Origin: Lachnospiraceae bacterium
GTDB lineage: Bacteria > Bacillota > Clostridia > Lachnospirales > Lachnospiraceae
NCBI GenBank assembly: GCA_910575275.1
Contig: CAJTEE010000002.1
Coordinates: 372,001 to 436,000 of the forward strand
Length of the DNA: 64,000 nucleotides
Reading direction: 5' to 3'
This document shows positions 59,591 to 64,000 of the stretch, piece by piece (positions within the stretch are counted from its first letter, which is position 1; every line of letters starts with the position of its first letter). A program made the position numbers and the translations under genes. The notes beneath the pieces are model-generated. The model worked only from the letters and a program-made list of their open reading frames with translations. It made no database searches and was not told the origin of the DNA.

Positions 59591-61720
59591 ATGTTTCGTG
59601 CGCTCCGGCAGGCGGCCTGGTTTTTATTGAATCTGCTTGTTATCCTCACCATACTGGGCCTGGCCGCCGCGGGATTGAGCTGGAAATACGTTGTCTGTCC
59701 CATCTATGAAGAATACAGGCAGGGGGCCGCGGCCCTCGTGGAAACGAGCAGGCCGGAGGATTTTTTGCGGGGCGGGCCAAGCTATGTGTACGCGGCCGAC
59801 GGGACACTGCTCGCGCGGCTTTGCGGGGATGAAGACTCCTCGTACCTTCCCTTTGAGGAGATTCCAAAGACGGTGATCGACGCGTTTGTTGCCGTGGAGG
59901 ACAGGAGCTTTTGGGAGAATCCGGGCTATGATCTGCGGGGGATCCTGCGGGTCGGTGTGGATTTTTTAAGGAGCCGCGGCGCTAAGCTGCATGGCGCGAG
60001 CACCATCACGCAGCAGCTTGCGCGCGGACAGTTTTTGAGCCGTGAGGTAACTTTGGAGAGGAAGGCGAGGGAAATCCTCCTGGCATTTGAGCTTACGAAG
60101 GCATATTCAAAAGAGCAAATCATGGAGTTTTATGTAAACAGCATCAACTACGCCAACACGTATTACGGCATCGAGGCTGCAGCGCAGGGGTATTTTTCAA
60201 AGCCGGCTTCTGCGCTGACGCTCTCCGAGACCGCGTATCTGTGTGCCATTCCCAATTCCCCATCCTATTATAATCCCTATACAGACCCGGAGCATGCCGT
60301 CGTGCGCCGCGACAAGATCCTCGCCGGCATGCTGGAATGCGGCTATATTGATGAGACCGACTATGAGCAGGCTGTCCGCGAGGAGATCCGAATCCAAAAG
60401 CCGGAGTATCCGTTTTACAATTATGAGACCTCCTATGCCGTCGAATGTGCGGTTCGGGAGCTGATGAAGCAGGGCGGGTTTGCCTTCCGGTACGGAATCC
60501 GGGACCGCGGGGAATGGGAGGCGTATCAGGAAAGCTATGCGGCCGCCTATGAAAAGGCCAGGGAGGAGCTGTTCCATGGCGGATACGTGATCCGTACCTC
60601 GCTGGAACTCGACAAACAGGCTCGCCTTCAGCAGGCCGTGGACGAAGGGCTCTCCTTTGATACGGAGCTTTCCGGGGATGGAATCTATGCCTTTCAGGGG
60701 AGTGCCGCGCTTTTGGACAACGAGACGGGAAAGGTGCTCGCCATCGTAGGCGGACGGACCCAAGAAGCCAGTATGCAGACCTTCAACCGGGCGTTTCAGG
60801 GAAACAGGCAGCCGGGCAGCACGATAAAGCCGCTTTTGGTCTATGGCCCGGCCCTCGAAGCAGGCATGACGCCGGATTCCCCGGTAAAGGACATCAGTGT
60901 CACACGTGCGAAGGAGCCGGATGTGGATATCAAGACCTTGTCCGGTGCACGCCTGTCCATGCGCCGGGCGCTGGAGAGGAGCCGCAACGGCTGTGCCTAC
61001 TGGCTGTATGACCAGATCACGCCGGAGCGCGGCATGGAATATCTGAACCAGATGGGATTTGGAGAAATAACGCCGGATGATTATGGTATGTCCGCTTGCC
61101 TCGGCGGCCTTACGGTCGGTGTGACCGCGGAGGAAATGGCCGGCGCGTACCGCATCCTTGTCAATTCCGGCTGCTACAAAAAGCCGACCTGTCTCGTATC
61201 CATGCAGGACCGGGAGGGGCGGGAGCTCTATCAGGAGGAGGGGGAGACCCGGATTTTTCAGGAACAGACTGCCGACACACTCCTGGACATGCTGAAGGGC
61301 GTGATCACGAGAGGGACCGCCTCCTCAATGGGCTGGAGAAGCAGTGTGGAGGCCGCTGGAAAAACCGGGACGACCAATCAGAGCCGGGACGGCTGGTTTT
61401 GCGGCATGACCCCCTATTATACGCTCACCGTATGGGTTGGCTATGACACGCCGCGCGAGCTGTCCACGCTTTATGGCGCCACTTATCCCGCCAGAATTTG
61501 GAAAGCGGCAATGCAGTCTTTGATCGATGGACTGGAGCCGCGCGCATTCGGAAAAGCGGCGGCGGAGATCGACAATACCCTCTCGGCCCAGGCCAGGGAA
61601 GCGATGCTGACCGGGGATTTAGAGCTTGCGACGTCGCTCATCAGCCAGATTGGGGATCCCGCGCTGCGCGAGGCGATGGAACAGGAGCTTGCGGTGATTA
61701 CGGGCGGAACTGCGGGATAA
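59591..61720 (+). CDS. Class A penicillin-binding protein (transglycosylase/transpeptidase)
   Basis: A 709-residue PBP1A-type enzyme. A membrane anchor near residues 10-32, then a GT51 glycosyltransferase with VAVEDRSFWENPGYD and GASTITQQLARGQ, and a transpeptidase with SxxK in QPGSTIKPLL, SxN-like SRNGCAY and KTGTTN. It polymerises and crosslinks peptidoglycan. Start follows AAGGAG and lies 2 bases after the epimerase stop, so the two are coupled. Normal family length. Confidence 0.93.
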   Translation: MFRALRQAAWFLLNLLVILTILGLAAAGLSWKYVVCPIYEEYRQGAAALVETSRPEDFLRGGPSYVYAADGTLLARLCGDEDSSYLPFEEIPKTVIDAFVAVEDRSFWENPGYDLRGILRVGVDFLRSRGAKLHGASTITQQLARGQFLSREVTLERKAREILLAFELTKAYSKEQIMEFYVNSINYANTYYGIEAAAQGYFSKPASALTLSETAYLCAIPNSPSYYNPYTDPEHAVVRRDKILAGMLECGYIDETDYEQAVREEIRIQKPEYPFYNYETSYAVECAVRELMKQGGFAFRYGIRDRGEWEAYQESYAAAYEKAREELFHGGYVIRTSLELDKQARLQQAVDEGLSFDTELSGDGIYAFQGSAALLDNETGKVLAIVGGRTQEASMQTFNRAFQGNRQPGSTIKPLLVYGPALEAGMTPDSPVKDISVTRAKEPDVDIKTLSGARLSMRRALERSRNGCAYWLYDQITPERGMEYLNQMGFGEITPDDYGMSACLGGLTVGVTAEEMAGAYRILVNSGCYKKPTCLVSMQDREGRELYQEEGETRIFQEQTADTLLDMLKGVITRGTASSMGWRSSVEAAGKTGTTNQSRDGWFCGMTPYYTLTVWVGYDTPRELSTLYGATYPARIWKAAMQSLIDGLEPRAFGKAAAEIDNTLSAQAREAMLTGDLELATSLISQIGDPALREAMEQELAVITGGTAG

Positions 61721-61752
61721 TCGATGCAGTATTTTTGTGAGAAGGAGCAGGT

Positions 61753-62683
61753 ATGGCAAGGACAGTGGGGATTGGAATTCAGAGCTTTGAGAAAATAATG
61801 GTAAATTATTGCTTTTATGTCGATAAAACACATTTTGTTAAAGAATGGTGGGAGAGCGGAGATGATGTGACACTGCTCACACGTCCACGGCGCTTCGGAA
61901 AGACACTCATGATGAATTTGGTAGAGCATTTCTTTTCGATCGAATATGCCAATCAGGGGGATATTTTCCAGGGGCTTTCTATATGGGCAGATGAAAAGTA
62001 CCGTAGCATGTGGCTGTCTTTATGTGGATAAGACAGAGTTCATTCGGGAGTGGTGGGAAAATCAGGATGTGGTCACTTTGATTGCCTGTCCCCGCCGTTT
62101 TGGAAAACATTGAATATGAGTATGCTGGAGCATTTTTTCTCTGTAGAATATAAAGGACAAGGGGAGATATTTGAAGGTCTCTCTATATGGAATGACAAAA
62201 CGTATCAGGAACTTCAGGGAACTTATCCGGTGATTGCGCTTAGTTTTGTTGATGTAAAAGAAGTAACATTCCCGGCAGCGAAAGAGAAGATCTGCCAGAT
62301 TATAAAAATGGTTTTTGGGAAAGTATCGGTTTTTACTGGACAGTGAGGTTCTGGGGGAAGATGAAAAGGAAGATTTCCGCAAGATTTCTGCCGATCCAGG
62401 AAGCAGTATGAGCACACTGTCCCTAAAGATGCTGCCTCTTTAGCTTTCCCGTTATTATGGAAAGAAGGTGATCATTCTTCTGGATGAATATGACACACCC
62501 ATGCAAATCCAAATCTTTTTCGAGCTGTCATGACCGGCATTACAAGAATCAGCAAAGAATCCGTCTTTTTTGATCTGAATAATCTGACACGACCTCCCAT
62601 GCATATGAGGGCTGCTTTGGTTTTACACAGCAGGAAGTATGGAACGCCTTAGAAGAATATGGCTTTGGATTTGAGAGGAAGAA
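61753..62683 (+). pseudogene. AAA-ATPase/DUF1703 nuclease gene, decayed with partial tandem duplication
   Basis: The first piece (61753-62031) encodes IGIQSFEKIMVNYCFYVDKTHF, the Walker-like RPRRFGKTLMMNL and EHFFSIEYANQ, then stops. From about 62000 a second copy of the same region (DKTEFIREWWE, PRRFGKTLNMSMLEHFFSVEY, LSIWNDKTYQ) follows in shifted frames, then ISADPGSSMSTLSLKML, LLDEYDTPMQ, a gap, and TGITRISKESVFFDLNNL and GFTQQEVWNALEEYGFGFE. The nuclease half is missing; the remnant is cut off at a family C repeat. So it is a broken ATPase of the kind common in Clostridia, duplicated at its N-terminus. Confidence 0.8.
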
Positions 62684-62818
62684 GTTACTGTTCACGTAGG
62701 TCTGCGCATTTTCTGCGCTGACCATAAGAATACGTGGAACAGCCGGCAAATATCCATCACCGCAGGCGATTTATGCATGGATTTTTGCTTGCTGCTGTGA
62801 ACGGAGTGAACAGCAACA
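62684..62818 (+). repeat. Intergenic repeat, family C, copy 2
   Basis: Begins GTTACTGTTCACGTAGG and holds GCAGGCGATTTATGCATGG and GCTGTGAACGGAGTGAACAGC, the core shared with 23210-23286. This copy has an extra CTGCGCATTTTCTGCGCTG hairpin. Its left end replaces the rest of the ATPase gene. Confidence 0.65.
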
Positions 62819-62855
62819 GGAAGAAGGTTCTGATTGGATAATCGGCAAGTAGTTG

Positions 62856-62885
62856 TTGCTGTTTTAACAGAAACTGTGATAGAAT
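62856..62885 (+). promoter_or_regulatory. Promoter of the final radical SAM gene
   Basis: -35 TTGCTG (62856-62861), 18-base spacer, -10 TAGAAT (62880-62885), about 39 bases before the ATG. Confidence 0.6.
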
Positions 62886-62923
62886 GTATGTGAGAAATAC
62901 AGATAAAAATATAAGGAAAAATT

Positions 62924-64000
62924 ATGAGAAAACCAGCCTTACCCGATGAAATTTTACTACGCATCCAGCAGCCCGCCCGCTACATCGGCGGCGAGATCAA
63001 TATGTGCGTCAAGGACCCCAAGTCTGTGGACATCCGCTTTGCCATGTGCTTTCCTGATGTCTATGACATCGGCATGTCGCATCTGGGGATTCAGATTCTT
63101 TATGAGATGTTTAACCGACGGGAGGATGTATACTGCGAGCGTGTTTATTCGCCCTGGACCGATCTGGATGCGATCATGAAAAAGGAGCGGATCCCTCTGT
63201 TCGCCCTCGAATCGCAGGATCCGGTGCGGGAATTTGATTTTTTAGGCATCACGCTTCAATATGAAATGTGCTATACAAATATCCTGCAGATTTTGGAACT
63301 TTCCGGAATCCCGTTCCATGCTGCGGACCGGACCTGGGAGGATCCCATCGTGATCGGGGGCGGTCCCTGCGCGTATAATCCGGAACCGATTGCAGACTTT
63401 TTCGACTTATTTTACATCGGCGAGGGAGAGACGGTCTATTTTGATCTTTTGGACGCCTATAAGGAGTCGAGACGCCTTGGCGAAAGCCGTACCATATTTT
63501 TGAAAAGGGCTGCCCGGATCTCGGGGATCTATGTGCCGTCGCTCTACGACGTGAGCTACCATGCGGATGGTACGCTTAAGAGCTTTACGCCGAACTGCCC
63601 GGAGGCTCCCGCAAAGGTACAAAAGCAGCTTGTCATGGACATGGCCGGCTCCTTTTATCCCGAGAAGCCACTTGTCCCTTTTATTAAAGTTACGCAGGAC
63701 AGGATCGTCCTGGAAATCATGCGCGGCTGCATCCGCGGCTGCCGGTTCTGCCAGGCCGGGATGGTTTACCGCCCGGTTCGTGAGAAAAATGTGGATGAGC
63801 TGAAACATCTGGCCTACCAAATGTTAAAAAACACCGGACATGAGGAAATTTCCTTGAGCTCATTGAGCTCCAGCGATTACAGGAGCTTAGAGGAGCTCGT
63901 CTCCTTCCTGATCGAAACCTTTCATGGAAAGGGCGTCAACGTCTCCCTGCCGTCCCTGCGGATTGACGCGTTTTCCCTCGATGTGATGAGCAAGGTACAG
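62924..64000 (+). CDS. B12-binding domain radical SAM protein (TIGR03960 type), 5' part
   Basis: An open frame of 359 codons from ATG 62924 (AAGGA upstream) to the window edge. The N-terminal half has a cobalamin-binding-like fold (PDVYDIGMSHLGIQILYEMF), then VIGGGPCAYNPEP and the cluster motif CIRGCRFCQAGM near residue 270. Family members in Clostridia precede a DUF2344 protein and ribonuclease G, and are thought to modify RNA or a cell-envelope part, but this is not proven. It continues beyond the window. Confidence 0.88.
   Translation, partial: MRKPALPDEILLRIQQPARYIGGEINMCVKDPKSVDIRFAMCFPDVYDIGMSHLGIQILYEMFNRREDVYCERVYSPWTDLDAIMKKERIPLFALESQDPVREFDFLGITLQYEMCYTNILQILELSGIPFHAADRTWEDPIVIGGGPCAYNPEPIADFFDLFYIGEGETVYFDLLDAYKESRRLGESRTIFLKRAARISGIYVPSLYDVSYHADGTLKSFTPNCPEAPAKVQKQLVMDMAGSFYPEKPLVPFIKVTQDRIVLEIMRGCIRGCRFCQAGMVYRPVREKNVDELKHLAYQMLKNTGHEEISLSSLSSSDYRSLEELVSFLIETFHGKGVNVSLPSLRIDAFSLDVMSKVQ

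Noticed and set aside
61753-62031. Intact 92-codon gene after the PBP
   Set aside because: The encoded protein is only the N-terminal fifth of an AAA-ATPase, and its continuation follows in broken frames.
1-64000. CRISPR array, prophage or insertion sequence
   Set aside because: No regularly spaced short repeats, phage structural genes, integrases or transposases were seen; the repeats found are dispersed, non-coding and structured.

Overview
The window looks like a chromosomal segment of a spore-forming, anaerobic Firmicute, most likely a Lachnospiraceae-type Clostridium. The grounds are a late sporulation sigma factor (sigK) and a ylbJ-like sporulation membrane gene, the plsX-acpP-rnc-smc-ftsY order, frequent TTG and GTG starts behind strong GGAGG sites, moderate G+C, and families of short intergenic repeats. 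The genus is inference. No rRNA, transposase, integrase, prophage or CRISPR array was seen.

Layout. 1-1.2 kb: end of a copper operon (copper ATPase, CsoR repressor, CopZ chaperone). 1.5-22.6 kb: a long, mostly co-directional catabolic and transport island. It holds a D-2-hydroxyacid dehydrogenase, a PLP aminotransferase, a TAXI-type TRAP transporter, an HMG-CoA-synthase-like/DUF35 fusion with a thiolase, two type III CoA-transferases, an NhaC antiporter, two alpha/beta hydrolases, a two-subunit class I fumarase/tartrate dehydratase, a nitroreductase and an MmgE/PrpD protein. An AbrB-type membrane protein and a PucR regulator are on the opposite strand. The set fits uptake of an organic acid, CoA activation, hydration and thiolase-type C-C chemistry; the substrate cannot be read from sequence. 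22.6-33.8 kb: housekeeping genes (plsX, acpP, rnc, smc, ftsY, ilvA), a ClC channel and an unknown membrane protein, with a broken fic gene at the left edge. 34-36.9 kb: sigK followed by a decayed lysR/yfcC/prpF locus. 37.3-40.6 kb: an ornithine carbamoyltransferase gene with an ArgR-like box, then a radical-SAM plus TIGR03915-type pair whose promoter is bracketed by two LexA-type SOS boxes. 40.7-41 kb: three tRNA genes (Pro-CGG, Glu-CTC, Thr-CGT). 41.1-45.2 kb: an acetyltransferase and a response regulator/histidine kinase/lipoprotein cassette. 45.4-61.7 kb: mainly housekeeping and RNA or DNA maintenance genes (rsmD, coaD, ylbJ, M23 peptidase, two pseudouridine synthases, HAD, YgiQ, SDR, recU, pepT), an XRE regulator, a flavodoxin/ferredoxin fusion, a TIM-barrel epimerase and a class A PBP. 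61.7-64 kb: a degraded AAA-ATPase, a repeat, and the start of a B12-binding radical SAM gene that runs off the window.

The least explained material is intergenic. Four families of short structured repeats recur. One is an approximately 164-bp foldback element with 19-bp perfect terminal inverted repeats whose ends supply the stop codons of both neighbouring genes; a diverged copy separates the two fumarase subunit genes and keeps its pairing by compensatory changes. Another is an approximately 140-nt chain of hairpins with UGAC tetraloops that ends in an intrinsic terminator and is present twice. The SOS-boxed radical SAM pair and the organic-acid island are the best candidates for under-described biology. 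Several pseudogenes (fic, lysR, yfcC, prpF, AAA-ATPase) show decay by deletion, frameshift and nonsense mutation.
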